64,000 nt of DNA from Sporomusa acidovorans (GCF_900101845.1 NZ_FNAM01000006.1:62001-126000), one strand, 5' to 3'. Shown: positions 1 through 8,755, counted from the first letter of the stretch. Made by a program: numbers and translations. The notes: a model not told the origin generated them from the sequence alone.

Positions 1-2970
1 ATCCCCGTTGCTGTCCTGCAGGCTAGACCGTAAATACATGGCGCCCAAGCTAAAGTTACTAAAATTATAATTTCCGCTAATATTCCAGATGATGTTTTGC
101 TTGTAAGTTCCATCGTCCGGTTGATAATGATAAAATCCGCTTTCCAGATTATAGTCAAAATCATTGTATCGTGCCGCTATTATAAAAGTAGCTTTTGTAT
201 CCTTGGTTTCTCCATAACTAAGCGTGTACTTTACCGGGCCGCCAAAATCCACTCTGATCCCGTCAAACCGGCTATCATAAATATTGCCTTCCGCCATTAG
301 ATAACCAAACGATCCCGCTTTCACCGTGGATGCTCCTACTTTACCGGCTACATATAGGCGGGAAAGTTCCAATTTATTATTGTAATTGGTTATATTCTTT
401 TGACCTTCCAGCATTGCATAGGCATGCCAATCCTTACTGATCCTGCTGTAGGCATCAAGATAAAGCCGCAGTCCTGTTACGTCTTTATTAAGTCTTGCCG
501 CACCACTATTGGCCGCATAGTGATAACGTATTTCACCATCGATGTTGATCTTGTTATTGATAAACTTGCTGCTACTGTGGCCAACCTCCATCAGATCATC
601 AATAAGGCCTGTGTAGGTGTCCATATCAAGTTGCGCAGCGTCATGTACTTTTGGTTCCGTACTATCATTTTTCTGTAAGACTGCTGGTTTTTCGCCGCTG
701 ATAACGCTATCAACATGATTGATTATTTTTGTTGTAAGCTGGGCAAATTCAGCCTTGGCTTTTTTTATATCTAAGTTTTGCTCGTTGATTACGGCTGACG
801 TAATCTGCGCCATTTCATAGGAAAATTCATTTCTTTGTTCACTAGGCAAAAGCGGCATGACTTTTGCCGTAATCGTAGATATGGCATAGGCAAAATCAAT
901 TTTGAAAGTTTCGGGATTAGTAATCGGCGCAGCTAAAAACGTCGTTGCAATCTGCGCCATTTCATAGGCGAATTCTTCCTTACCGTTTACTGTGGTTGCC
1001 ATTCGGCTAGATTTCTCCGGATCATCCGCAGCTAGCGATTGATTGTTTACCGCAAGGAGAGAAGGCTCTTGCGGCTTCGCTGTACTTAACACCTTGGGTT
1101 CCATTCGCGAAAAATTATCCTGCACCATATCGTTTTTCGTTCCATTATCTACATTTTTATCATTAGAGTCTAATGCAAGCGCCGCAACGGCTTTACTGCG
1201 TCCATACTTACCGGTAATCGCATCCAATGCCTTGCGGGAATTCGGATAATCACCCAGCGCCAGGGCTGTGCGGGCCATGCCGGATAACCCGGCTAATTCC
1301 CCCTCTGCTTGGTCAGCCAGTGCTTGATATTGTTTATAGGCTGCGCGATTAAGCTTTTTCTTGGCTAAAACTTCGGCATACTGCTGACGGTAAATAGGCT
1401 TGGGATATTTTTTCAGGAGTAATTCAAATAGCGTTTTTCCGGCAACATACTGATCTGTATTAATAAAAGTTTCCGCATCACCAGCCACTTCGTCCGCATG
1501 GACTGCCGCTTGGCTGATATATTTATCATAAAGACCCAGGCCTTCCATAGTCCGCCCGTTTAGCATAGCTTGAAACGCCGGCGTCCGCAGGCTGATATCG
1601 TCGCCGGGCTGCTGCTTAGCAAGCTGCCGATAAACAGCCGCTGCCTTATCCTGTTCGCCAAGGCGAATATAACTTTCGGCAAGGGACCGCAGGCCCGGCA
1701 GCGGTCCCTTATATGCCGGCCACAACCGCTCCCCCTCGCGTACCGCCAATTCGTACTGAGCGCTGTTGACCAGTGCTGTGACATAGTCACTGGCCAGTGA
1801 ATCCTCAATCGGGATGGTTTTCGTATAGCTGCCCAGCAGTGACGCAGCTTTTTGGTCTTGTCCTAACTGCATGTAGGCAGTGGCCAGCTTATGTTCCACG
1901 TTAAGCAGCCTTGCGGCTCTGTCCGGACTGTCAGGCAGCAGCCTGCGCGCCCGTTCCAAATCCCAGACCGCCTGCCGGTAATCTTTTATCTCCATACTCA
2001 GCATACCGCGGCTGAGATATACTTCATAATCATTAGGATTTCCGGACAGCAGCCATTCATAGTATAATTGAGCGTTTCGGGAGTCACCGCGGCGAAGATA
2101 CATCTCCCCCGCCCATAACAGCGCATCCCGTTCACCGCGCAGCACAGCCGGCTGCAGCACATCCATGGCTTTATCATATTCCTTAAGCTCAAAATAAGCC
2201 GTACTCACACTTTTTATTACCGGGAAGGGCATGGTTATACCCGTATACTGCTCAAATTGACCATTTTGGGCCATTGCTACAGCTTGGGTATGTAATGATT
2301 CCCGCTCGTCTTTAGTCATAACAGAAGTCTGTTGCGTACCGGGTGCGGGTGAATCTGTGCCCGGCGACACTGCGCTATCATCTGCTATCCGATACAGCCG
2401 CAAGCTTTTCTGATACAACTGGCGATAATATTGCTGATCAGGACTAAAATCCATGACCATTTTAAACAACGCCTTGCCGCCGCCAATATTGCCCTGAGAC
2501 AAAAGGGCCACAGCATCTTCCGCCGCTCCTGCCAGCAATCCCCTGTTCTCCGCCAATACCTGGTGATACAGGCTTAAGCCTCTCTCCAACTCACCACCAT
2601 ACAGCAGGGTGTATGCCAACCCGGCACGATAACTTTGTTTTTGTGAATTTCTGGCAATAAGCAATTCAAATCCCTTTTTTGCCGCCTGCACCCGGCCTGC
2701 CCGGATAGAACTCTCCGACACGCAATACAATACTCTCTCCGGCATAGCGTCTAATCGTGGCCATGCCGCACTGGCCGTCTCGATAACTTCTTCATATCTG
2801 CAATCATCAAACAGCGCAACAACAGCCTCTTCCTCTACCACAGTAGCATGACCGCGAACAGGATTGGCGCGGTCTGTGTCCGTCCCGGCAGCTACTGCGG
2901 CTTCACCCGGATGATGCTGTGTAGCGATTAACGCCGAAACCACCGCCAGCCAAAACCGTCTATCCTTCAT
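1..2970 (-). CDS. TPR-rich outer-membrane beta-barrel protein, partial (C-terminus off the left edge)
   Basis: An uninterrupted reading frame of 990 codons starts at ATG 2970 behind a GAGGGG ribosome-binding site and runs off the window. The N-terminus (MKDRRFWLAVVSALIA...) resembles a signal peptide. Residues about 50-620 are helical repeats of TPR type (for example AAVYRQLAKQQPG). A linker holds a repeated motif (EFAYEMAQI near 665, EFSYEMAQI near 714). From about residue 805 the sequence becomes alternating, aromatic and beta-barrel-like (GEIRYHYAANS, DSRFDGIRVDF), resembling the barrel of the SLH porin at 48.2 kb. Signal peptide, TPR superhelix and C-terminal barrel is the layout of polysaccharide exporters PgaA and BcsC. 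The export role is inference; the riboswitch upstream fits it. The substrate and any partner genes lie outside the window. Confidence 0.8.
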   Translation of the reverse strand, partial: MKDRRFWLAVVSALIATQHHPGEAAVAAGTDTDRANPVRGHATVVEEEAVVALFDDCRYEEVIETASAAWPRLDAMPERVLYCVSESSIRAGRVQAAKKGFELLIARNSQKQSYRAGLAYTLLYGGELERGLSLYHQVLAENRGLLAGAAEDAVALLSQGNIGGGKALFKMVMDFSPDQQYYRQLYQKSLRLYRIADDSAVSPGTDSPAPGTQQTSVMTKDERESLHTQAVAMAQNGQFEQYTGITMPFPVIKSVSTAYFELKEYDKAMDVLQPAVLRGERDALLWAGEMYLRRGDSRNAQLYYEWLLSGNPNDYEVYLSRGMLSMEIKDYRQAVWDLERARRLLPDSPDRAARLLNVEHKLATAYMQLGQDQKAASLLGSYTKTIPIEDSLASDYVTALVNSAQYELAVREGERLWPAYKGPLPGLRSLAESYIRLGEQDKAAAVYRQLAKQQPGDDISLRTPAFQAMLNGRTMEGLGLYDKYISQAAVHADEVAGDAETFINTDQYVAGKTLFELLLKKYPKPIYRQQYAEVLAKKKLNRAAYKQYQALADQAEGELAGLSGMARTALALGDYPNSRKALDAITGKYGRSKAVAALALDSNDKNVDNGTKNDMVQDNFSRMEPKVLSTAKPQEPSLLAVNNQSLAADDPEKSSRMATTVNGKEEFAYEMAQIATTFLAAPITNPETFKIDFAYAISTITAKVMPLLPSEQRNEFSYEMAQITSAVINEQNLDIKKAKAEFAQLTTKIINHVDSVISGEKPAVLQKNDSTEPKVHDAAQLDMDTYTGLIDDLMEVGHSSSKFINNKINIDGEIRYHYAANSGAARLNKDVTGLRLYLDAYSRISKDWHAYAMLEGQKNITNYNNKLELSRLYVAGKVGASTVKAGSFGYLMAEGNIYDSRFDGIRVDFGGPVKYTLSYGETKDTKATFIIAARYNDFDYNLESGFYHYQPDDGTYKQNIIWNISGNYNFSNFSLGAMYLRSSLQDSNGD

Positions 2971-3117
2971 TTGTTACCCCTCATCTCCCATGTAACGATG
3001 TAAGTATTGGTCTGAATTGCAGAATAGCTATCTTATCAAGATATATGTTAAATTAACTAATACCCAAATAGGTGAAAAATAAAAAAACTGTCGGTTTACT
3101 CCCAAAATCATTTGTAA

Positions 3118-3197
3118 GAGCAACCAGGCAGTCATAGGTAAAAGTCCCGTTAGACCCACGGCTTTGCGTCCCCGCCTTTCAGCGGGTATGCCACATG
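3118..3197 (-). promoter_or_regulatory. GEMM-I cyclic-di-GMP-type riboswitch
   Basis: On the minus strand this stretch contains the GEMM-I hallmarks in order: a GAAA loop closed by a CCCGC/GGCGGG stem, the strongly conserved GGGACGCAAAGCC core, GGGTCTAA, and the 3' end CTGCCTGGTTGC. It lies about 145 bases before the start of the TPR/barrel gene. Just 3' of it, GGTTGCTC can pair with GAGTAAACC ahead of a T7 run (about 3091-3125), giving an intrinsic terminator whose 5' arm reuses the aptamer 3' end, so the two folds should exclude each other. c-di-GMP is the usual ligand; the cGAMP-binding subclass cannot be excluded by eye. Confidence 0.88.
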
Positions 3198-3216
3198 TAT
3201 TGGCTTGTTTATCTGT

Positions 3217-3246
3217 ATTTTATCTTGGTAACGCGTATATTGTCAA
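3217..3246 (-). promoter_or_regulatory. Sigma-A-type promoter for the riboswitch transcript
   Basis: Minus-strand TTGACA (3241-3246), an 18-base spacer and TAAAAT (3217-3222). Transcription would begin near 3210, about 12 bases before the aptamer. Confidence 0.7.
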
Positions 3247-3337
3247 TTTAAATTTTAGTTTACAAAAATTTAACATTTGATAATAAAAGATCTCGGCGGC
3301 TCCTAGGATTATTACAACCGCAGTCTTTGAGAGAAAC

Positions 3338-3372
3338 AAAAAAAAAAGGCTTTCTCGCGCAATGACAGCCTT
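3338..3372 (-). terminator. Intrinsic terminator after the PAP2 gene
   Basis: AAGGCT/AGCCTT stem followed on the minus strand by about ten T residues, 88 bases after the PAP2 stop codon. Confidence 0.75.
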
Positions 3373-3459
3373 CTTTAATAATATTGTCTTAATACATGAT
3401 TTTTCAAACAGAGACCTCTCTGAACCAACCAAGAGCTAGCAATATCGCGACGCATACCC

Positions 3460-4251
3460 CTAAAAATTCTTTCTCACTAACATTCCGGCCTTATCTTTAT
3501 CTATGAATGGCTGTATTTTTGTATTAGATTTCGGGCTTGTGTTCAACTTAATTATTGTTTTAGCCGTGTAGTATCCAATTAATCCTCCTGCAACTACGTC
3601 TGATGACCAGTGGCGATTATCATATATTCGTGAAAGTCCGGTAACCGTCGCAAGTCCGTAAGCGACAGATCCGGCATGCTTGTCGTCCTTATACTCATTG
3701 GCGATAACAGTGGCTAACGAAAACGCTACAGCCGTATGTGTAGATGGAAATGAATCATGTCCCGTGCCAGACGGTCTTTTACGCGATACAGCATTTTTTA
3801 ATGTTTCAGTTATAATTAAAGTACTGAATGCACTTTCCAACCCGACTTTAGAAACTTGTTTTTGTTTTTCATTACCCCAGAAATACGTTCCACCCATATA
3901 AATTACTCCTGTTAAGGGTAATGCGTTGCCCAATCTTGCTATTCTATTGCCATCATTACTATGCCTATCTTGAAACCAGTTACGAATATGATTGTCGTTT
4001 TTATAGATAAGATATGTTCCTCCACCATATAGGAAAAAACTTTTCCATTCGGAATTATCCCAGTGCATAGGTCCCGACAATACATAACCAGTATCTTTAC
4101 AAAGCTTTCTAAAATTTAGCTGATTATTCTCTGATAATTCACTCTCGGCTTTACTTGATGACAGACTAGAAGCATTTGCTGTGTTCAAATCATTTAGAAG
4201 AAGTATACATAAAAAAAGGAAACCACAAACCAGCAGTATAAATTTTTTCAA
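3460..4251 (-). CDS. PAP2-family phosphatase, secreted or periplasmic
   Basis: 263 residues. The N-terminal signal peptide (hydrophobic 3-20, likely cleavage near ANA-S) is followed by the three PAP2 motifs: K152...R159-P160, P169-S170-T171-H172, and S207-R208...H214...D218. These are the acid-phosphatase/lipid-phosphatase catalytic residues; the second motif is PSTH rather than PSGH, a common variant. The family dephosphorylates lipid pyrophosphates or phosphatidic acid; the substrate here cannot be told. The gene stands alone: a terminator follows it and no co-directional gene precedes it closely. It is not clearly UppP/BacA-like, and a role in undecaprenyl-phosphate or lipid A remodelling would be a guess. 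Confidence 0.85.
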   Translation of the reverse strand: MKKFILLVCGFLFLCILLLNDLNTANASSLSSSKAESELSENNQLNFRKLCKDTGYVLSGPMHWDNSEWKSFFLYGGGTYLIYKNDNHIRNWFQDRHSNDGNRIARLGNALPLTGVIYMGGTYFWGNEKQKQVSKVGLESAFSTLIITETLKNAVSRKRPSGTGHDSFPSTHTAVAFSLATVIANEYKDDKHAGSVAYGLATVTGLSRIYDNRHWSSDVVAGGLIGYYTAKTIIKLNTSPKSNTKIQPFIDKDKAGMLVRKNF

Positions 4252-4458
4252 CGTTTCATCTCCTAGGGATGCTTGTAGTATACATCTTCGTTTATTCGGT
4301 ATACGGATAACAAAAACCTCTGAAATAATAATTTATTTCTGCAATAAAATTAAGGACTTACAGCCGCTTGAATGCTAGCAGCTTTGTCATGTCCTGATGT
4401 ATTGTAAACATCAACCGAAATAGGTACCATTTGCCCCGGCAGGCATAATTGGGGACAT

Positions 4459-4483
4459 AAAAAAAGAGCCCTACCGGGGACTC
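4459..4483 (-). terminator. Intrinsic terminator, leftward (cotJ operon)
   Basis: GAG-CCC/GGG-CTC hairpin followed on the minus strand by seven T residues. A second hairpin lies directly after the cotJC stop at 4664-4692 but has its T run only on the plus-strand side. Confidence 0.6.
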
Positions 4484-4663
4484 ACTAACTGTTTACTTTT
4501 TCTTGCAAAAGAAAATTCCTTTGCATTTATCAAATTCACGAGCTCAGCACTAATAAAATTATGATAATTTCCCAATTTTGATAACATCCGTAACAGGCTA
4601 AAGTATTATACAACCTTGTAAATGAGTCAGGAAACCATTAACCATTCCTTTACTCACAATAGG

Positions 4664-4696
4664 ATACCCCCCCGCTGTGAACAGGAGGGTATTTTT
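4664..4696. terminator. Hairpin directly after cotJC
   Basis: ATACCCCCC pairs with GGAGGGTAT, followed by TTTT when read rightward. No rightward gene ends here, so it may mark the 3' end of the leftward cotJ messenger or block antisense transcription. Confidence 0.45.
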
Positions 4697-4700
4697 ACAT

Positions 4701-5300
4701 TTACTCACACCCGCATTTATGTCCGTGCCAAACATGTTTGGCCTTGCACATCCATTCCTGCACATCATTCAACGTCTCGCCAAAACGTTGGAAATGAACC
4801 ACTTCCCGTTGCCACAGGAAACGAAGGGTATCTTTCACACACGGGTCATCGGTACAGGCAATCAAATGCTCATACGTACTCCGTGCCTTTTGCTCGGCGG
4901 CCATATCTTCAGTAAGGTCTGTTATCGGGTCACCAAGAGCCGCAATATATTTGGCCGACCAAGGTATCCCGTTGGCATCGGTATAAAATAAGGAACAATC
5001 ATGCTGAACAAACTGTCCTTCCCAGCCTGCCGCTTTAAAATCTTCGCAGTTAGCGCCTTCCGTGAGCTTATGCACGATAGCAGCAATGATTTCCATATGG
5101 GCAAGTTCTTCAGTTCCAATATCTGTAAGCACAGCTTTAGCCTTGTCTGTCGGCATGCCGTACCGTTGATTCAAATAGCGCAAAGACGCGGATAATTCCC
5201 CGTCAGGACCGCCGTATTGCGTAATAACCATTTTGGCGAATTTCACGTCCGGGCAGGTGACACGTACGGGATGTTCAAGCTTCTTCTCATAAATCCACAT
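4701..5300 (-). CDS. cotJC: Spore coat protein CotJC, manganese-catalase-like
   Basis: 199 residues. The sequence matches the CotJC/manganese-catalase ferritin-like fold: MWIYEKKLEHPVRV at the N-terminus, E35 in GELSASLRYLNQRY, then the metal-ligand helix GTEELAHMEIIAAIVHKL, and a later ExxxH-type pair (WQREVVHFQRFGE). In B. subtilis CotJC is an inner coat protein made under sigma-E. It is the last gene of a three-gene operon (cotJA-cotJB-cotJC), 26 bases after cotJB, with GGGGAG eight bases before the ATG. The C-terminus ends in a His/Cys tail (HVWHGHKCGCE). Peroxidase activity is inference from the family. Confidence 0.93.
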   Translation of the reverse strand: MWIYEKKLEHPVRVTCPDVKFAKMVITQYGGPDGELSASLRYLNQRYGMPTDKAKAVLTDIGTEELAHMEIIAAIVHKLTEGANCEDFKAAGWEGQFVQHDCSLFYTDANGIPWSAKYIAALGDPITDLTEDMAAEQKARSTYEHLIACTDDPCVKDTLRFLWQREVVHFQRFGETLNDVQEWMCKAKHVWHGHKCGCE

Positions 5301-5326
5301 ATTCTCTGCTCCCCTTTATCAAAAAA

Positions 5327-5584
5327 TTAAAGCTCCCACGGCCAAGGCCCCTGCACCCATTGCCAGGGTTCCCCGGATGTACCGCCAAAACCAAAGTTTA
5401 AGAGTGGGCCATATTCACATTCATACTTTTCTTTTAATTTTCTCAGCATATCGGCTGCACAATTAAAGTCATTAAGGGCATCCTGATCACAAGGATGCGT
5501 GTCAAGATATAAATTAAGTTCAATGGCGACAAATTCCATCTCTTGAATCTTTCTAAGTAAGGCTAGCTGTTTTTCACATTTCAC
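5327..5584 (-). CDS. cotJB: Spore coat protein CotJB
   Basis: 85 residues, starting at GTG behind AGGAGG with a nine-base spacer. It shows the CotJB pattern: a helical N-terminal half with LLRKIQEMEFVAIELNLYLDTHP, then a Trp/Gly-rich tail (GEPWQWVQGPWPWEL). CotJB associates with CotJC in the coat. It sits between cotJA (23 bases upstream) and cotJC. Confidence 0.9.
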   Translation of the reverse strand: MKCEKQLALLRKIQEMEFVAIELNLYLDTHPCDQDALNDFNCAADMLRKLKEKYECEYGPLLNFGFGGTSGEPWQWVQGPWPWEL

Positions 5585-5607
5585 TGCTGTACACCTCCTA
5601 ACCTAAT

Positions 5608-5949
5608 CTATTTAGGAATTCTATAGACACCCCAAAGTTCCGGGAATAAGGTACCCTTCATCAGTGCTTCCGGCGGTGTAAATGCTTTCTCATAAGTTTG
5701 CCATGGCACATAAGAATGGGCTAATTGAATACATTCCGGAAAAGCGTCACACATATCTTCCATATCGTTCTCCATATCATTCATAGTCCCCATACAGCAC
5801 GATTTTGAAGATTCCATATCCTCCTCCATGTCTTCTTCCATATCGTCTATGTCACACATATCTTCCATGTCGTGAGAATCCTCTTGCATTTTCATGACTT
5901 TACTTTTGTCTGATTTAGTATACATCGCATGTCTGGTCTTTTTACCCAC
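5608..5949 (-). CDS. cotJA: CotJA-like spore coat protein with an acidic Met/Asp/Glu insert
   Basis: 113 residues from GTG 5949, chosen because AGGAGG lies seven bases before it; an earlier ATG at 5967 would place that ribosome-binding site inside the gene. The C-terminal 45 residues are CotJA-like (QLAHSYVPWQTYEKAFTPPEAL...GTLFPELWGVYR). The N-terminal half is atypical: repeated MED/MEE/DME units with four Cys, rich in potential metal ligands. CotJA proteins are usually shorter and lack this. First gene of the cotJ operon. A metal-holding or disordered adhesive role for the insert is speculation. Confidence 0.85.
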   Translation of the reverse strand: MGKKTRHAMYTKSDKSKVMKMQEDSHDMEDMCDIDDMEEDMEEDMESSKSCCMGTMNDMENDMEDMCDAFPECIQLAHSYVPWQTYEKAFTPPEALMKGTLFPELWGVYRIPK

Positions 5950-5977
5950 AACAAAGCCTCCTCTCATTGACTTACTG

Positions 5978-6006
5978 TATTTTATGTGAATCCTAATGCA
6001 AATGCC
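5978..6006 (-). promoter_or_regulatory. Candidate sigma-E promoter of the cotJ operon
   Basis: Minus strand: GGCATT, 14 bases, CATAAAATA. This resembles the sigma-E consensus (-10 CATAnnnT). cotJ is sigma-E dependent in B. subtilis. The match was judged by eye. Confidence 0.45.
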
Positions 6007-6018
6007 ACCTTACCCGCA

Positions 6019-6051
6019 TAAAAAAAATTCGATAGGTGAAAACCTACCGAA
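6019..6051 (-). terminator. Intrinsic terminator after the PspC gene
   Basis: TTCGGTAGG/CCTATCGAA hairpin with a TTTT loop, then eight T residues on the minus strand, just after the stop at 6080. Confidence 0.8.
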
Positions 6052-6079
6052 GGAAGCATATACATACTATATAAGTCTG

Positions 6080-6355
6080 TTACGATACAGGCATAATTAA
6101 AAAGGCAAGAATATATAAGGCCAGCCCTGCGCCACGGTACAATACCGCCAACGCCCACGCCAATCTGATTAAAGTAACATCCAGTCCGGTATAGGTGCTA
6201 AAACCTGCACAGACACCGAAAATCATGCCATGAGCCTGATCAAGGGCTAGATGCCGGTGAAACATAGCCATATCGGCCGGGTTGGCTCCCTGAACAAACT
6301 GCCAGATTGCCAAACCGCTAAATAGATAGGCGCCTGCCCGAATAAGCCAAATCAT
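6080..6355 (-). CDS. Small PspC-domain membrane protein
   Basis: 91 residues with a first membrane helix at about 5-22 and a C-terminal PspC domain (GMIFGVCAGFSTYTGLDVTL..., ending LALYILAFLIMP). PspC proteins are inner-membrane envelope-stress sensors or modulators. The start ATG has GGAGG eight bases upstream. A terminator follows, and the gene is probably monocistronic. Only the PspC module is present, so partners cannot be inferred. Confidence 0.8.
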   Translation of the reverse strand: MIWLIRAGAYLFSGLAIWQFVQGANPADMAMFHRHLALDQAHGMIFGVCAGFSTYTGLDVTLIRLAWALAVLYRGAGLALYILAFLIMPVS

Positions 6356-6469
6356 AAGAGAAGGCCTCCCTTAGAAATTAGCTAGTAGCCTAATTTCCTG
6401 ATAATGAATTACTAAATACAATTTCATTAGTAATTATTACCCTTAAGAGAGACCTTTAAACATCGCCTT

Positions 6470-7675
6470 TTATACGCTGGCTGGACGTGGCCCCCTTTTG
6501 ACCAGCTTAAGCCTTGGCCGATCGGAGCCGAAACGTCTTTCGCCCGGCCTAAAGACCTTTGCCGTCATTCGACGTCCGACACTAATTAAAAGACCGATTG
6601 CCGCACAATTAACAATCAGCGAAGTACCGCCAAAACTAATAAACGGCAAAGGCACACCCGTGACCGGAATAACTCCGGATACCATGGCAATATTGCCGAC
6701 GGCCTGTCCGACAATCAAAGCCGTTATCCCGGTCGCCAGCATAAAACCGTAACCGTCTGCCGCCCGGCTGGCAATTTGAATACCGTACCAAGCCAAAGCA
6801 CCAAACAGCAATAAGACCAGCACAGCCCCAACAAACCCCATCTCCTGGGATAATACCGCAAAAGCAAAATCCGTATGAGCCTCCGGTAAATAATGAAATT
6901 TACTGGCACCCATTCCCAGTCCTGAACCCCAAAAACCGCCTGAACCAATTGCAAGTAGCGACTGGACTGTCTGATACCCGGTAGTCTGTTGATAGGACCA
7001 GGGATCCAGCCAGGCCCAAATACGTTCCGCCCGGTAGGCTGCCGCATAAACTAAATAGACTGTCATCCCTACGCCTGCCATACCCAGCACATATAATTCA
7101 CGCCTTGGTATACCGGCTAACACATACAACATCAGGCTTATGCCGACAATGACGGCAGCAGTACCCATATCCGGCTGTTTCAGTACAAAAACGCCGAATA
7201 TCAGCGTTACAAACAATGGCAGGGAATACAAAGTTATCATTCGCCCCCGGTCCAGTTTTGCCCCCAAATGAGCAGCCGTTACCATAATAGCCGTAAGCTT
7301 GGCTATTTCGGAAGGCTGAAACTTAAACCCCGCAATACTAAGCCAGCGCCTTGCCCCGTTAGCATCTGCACCGGCGACATGAACGGCTACCAACAAGCCA
7401 ACTGTCATTATAATCGCCAGAAACAACCAGCCGCGTTGCAGCTTGCGGTAATCGGTAAAAGCAAATACCAGCATAACAAAAAAGCCGATACTAAAAGAAA
7501 TCAAATGCCGAATGACAAAGAAATAACTATTTTGAAACAACTGTCCCCCCAATACAAAACTGGCACTAAAAACATTTACCGTTCCAATCAAAAATAATAT
7601 ACCGGCAATAGAAAATACCGCTTCTGCCGGGCTGACCCACAATTTAGGGAAGGTTCTGATCTTCCTCTCACTCAC
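6470..7675 (-). CDS. ftsW: FtsW/RodA/SpoVE-family peptidoglycan glycosyltransferase
   Basis: 401 residues, about ten membrane helices. SEDS-family landmarks are visible: KQPDMGTAAV, YQTVQSLLAIGSGG, GLGMGASKFHYLPEAHTDFAF with the catalytic-loop Asp, and GVPLPFISFGGTSL near the C-terminus. SEDS proteins polymerise lipid II. Division FtsW and sporulation SpoVE are not separable by eye. The position next to spore genes and away from any mur/fts cluster makes a SpoVE-like role possible. It begins at GTG, with GGAGGG 11 bases upstream, slightly long. The cytoplasmic C-terminus is basic (RFGSDRPRLKLVKRGPR). Confidence 0.88.
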   Translation of the reverse strand: MSERKIRTFPKLWVSPAEAVFSIAGILFLIGTVNVFSASFVLGGQLFQNSYFFVIRHLISFSIGFFVMLVFAFTDYRKLQRGWLFLAIIMTVGLLVAVHVAGADANGARRWLSIAGFKFQPSEIAKLTAIMVTAAHLGAKLDRGRMITLYSLPLFVTLIFGVFVLKQPDMGTAAVIVGISLMLYVLAGIPRRELYVLGMAGVGMTVYLVYAAAYRAERIWAWLDPWSYQQTTGYQTVQSLLAIGSGGFWGSGLGMGASKFHYLPEAHTDFAFAVLSQEMGFVGAVLVLLLFGALAWYGIQIASRAADGYGFMLATGITALIVGQAVGNIAMVSGVIPVTGVPLPFISFGGTSLIVNCAAIGLLISVGRRMTAKVFRPGERRFGSDRPRLKLVKRGPRPASV

Positions 7676-7815
7676 AGGCTGACACTCCCTCCAAAAAACT
7701 CATTAACCAAAAAGGATTAAAGCCAATAATATATAGTAGCATGCAAACAAATGATAACCTTCGGGTAAAAAAAAAGAGGTGATCGCATGGGGTAAAGACG
7801 TACAAAATACTTGCT

Positions 7816-8736
7816 GTGGATCTTACCACCCCTGCCATAATCCTTGCAGACGGACCCAGCGGTAAAATTCTTAATGAGTTAAGCTTTCCACCTGAATTAA
7901 CTCCGACTGAACTTGCCGTTACCCCGGACTATACCAAAGCCTATTTGCCCTGTACCGCTACCAACGGTAAAAACAGCATATTGGCAATCAATCTAACCAA
8001 TCTGTCTCTCTACAGCCTGCCAATGGCTATTCCCTATCCCGCTCAATTTGTCCTGTCGGAATCTGATCATGCACTTGCCTATCTTGCCGAGCCGGGCGGC
8101 AATCTGCACCGAGTCAACCTGACGACAATGTCGCTGGAACTATTGGGTACACCTGCCGTTAAAGCAAGCTGCGTTGGTCTGGCAGCCGACAGTGAGTCTA
8201 TTTATACGGCTTGGGAACACAAAGCAGGCGGAACCATCATGGAGCTAAAAACAGATGGCACGATCACCTGGCAATATGACATAGCCGGTATCCCGACCAA
8301 TATTATCTTAGCCGGCAAACGCCTGATTGTGCCGTTTACCAACACAGCTTTTACCGGTGAAGGAATTGCTTTATTTAATTTAAATAAAAAATGCTCTTCT
8401 CCAGTCGTAGTTACCATCCAATGCCCCAGTTGCCCCAACGGGCTGGCTACCTATCCATGCCATGCCGCACTGGCGGCGGATAACCGTACCGCCTATATTG
8501 TCAATGAAGATGGTGCGTCAATCTTTATTATTGACTTGGAAGCTGCAAAGATAGTTGACCGGTTGACAATCGGACGCTCGTTATCCCGCTTGTACTTAAT
8601 TCCTGACAGCCAATTAGCCATTGGCACCAGCAATTTATTTGCCGACTTATGCTTAATTGATTTAACCAGCGGCCCCCTGCTGGCCGTCACTAATACCAAT
8701 CGTCAATTACTGTCAACCATTGCTATCCTACCGTAA
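7816..8736 (+). CDS. YVTN/SMP-30-like beta-propeller protein; start region appears frameshifted
   Basis: 306 residues in the listed frame, made of repeated beta-strand blades (TELAVTPDYTKAYLPC..., AAKIVDRLTIGRSL). No signal peptide or enzyme motif is visible. The GTG at 7816 has no ribosome-binding site. A good site (AGAGGTGATCGC) precedes ATG 7787, but that frame stops after two codons. Adding one G to the GGGG run at 7789-7792 would join ATG to the propeller frame and supply MGVKTYKILAVDL ahead of residue 3. This is either a real one-base deletion, a sequencing error or a slippage site. Function unknown. Confidence 0.7.
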   Translation: MDLTTPAIILADGPSGKILNELSFPPELTPTELAVTPDYTKAYLPCTATNGKNSILAINLTNLSLYSLPMAIPYPAQFVLSESDHALAYLAEPGGNLHRVNLTTMSLELLGTPAVKASCVGLAADSESIYTAWEHKAGGTIMELKTDGTITWQYDIAGIPTNIILAGKRLIVPFTNTAFTGEGIALFNLNKKCSSPVVVTIQCPSCPNGLATYPCHAALAADNRTAYIVNEDGASIFIIDLEAAKIVDRLTIGRSLSRLYLIPDSQLAIGTSNLFADLCLIDLTSGPLLAVTNTNRQLLSTIAILP

Positions 8737-8755
8737 TAAATTCGCTGCAAAGGCA

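Noticed and set aside
400..2192. Several open frames on both strands across the first 2.2 kb
   Set aside because: They are shadows of the long minus-strand TPR/barrel gene, which stays open from 2970 to the window edge.
4622..4991. Two rightward frames opposite cotJC
   Set aside because: Antisense shadows of cotJC, which has clear family motifs.
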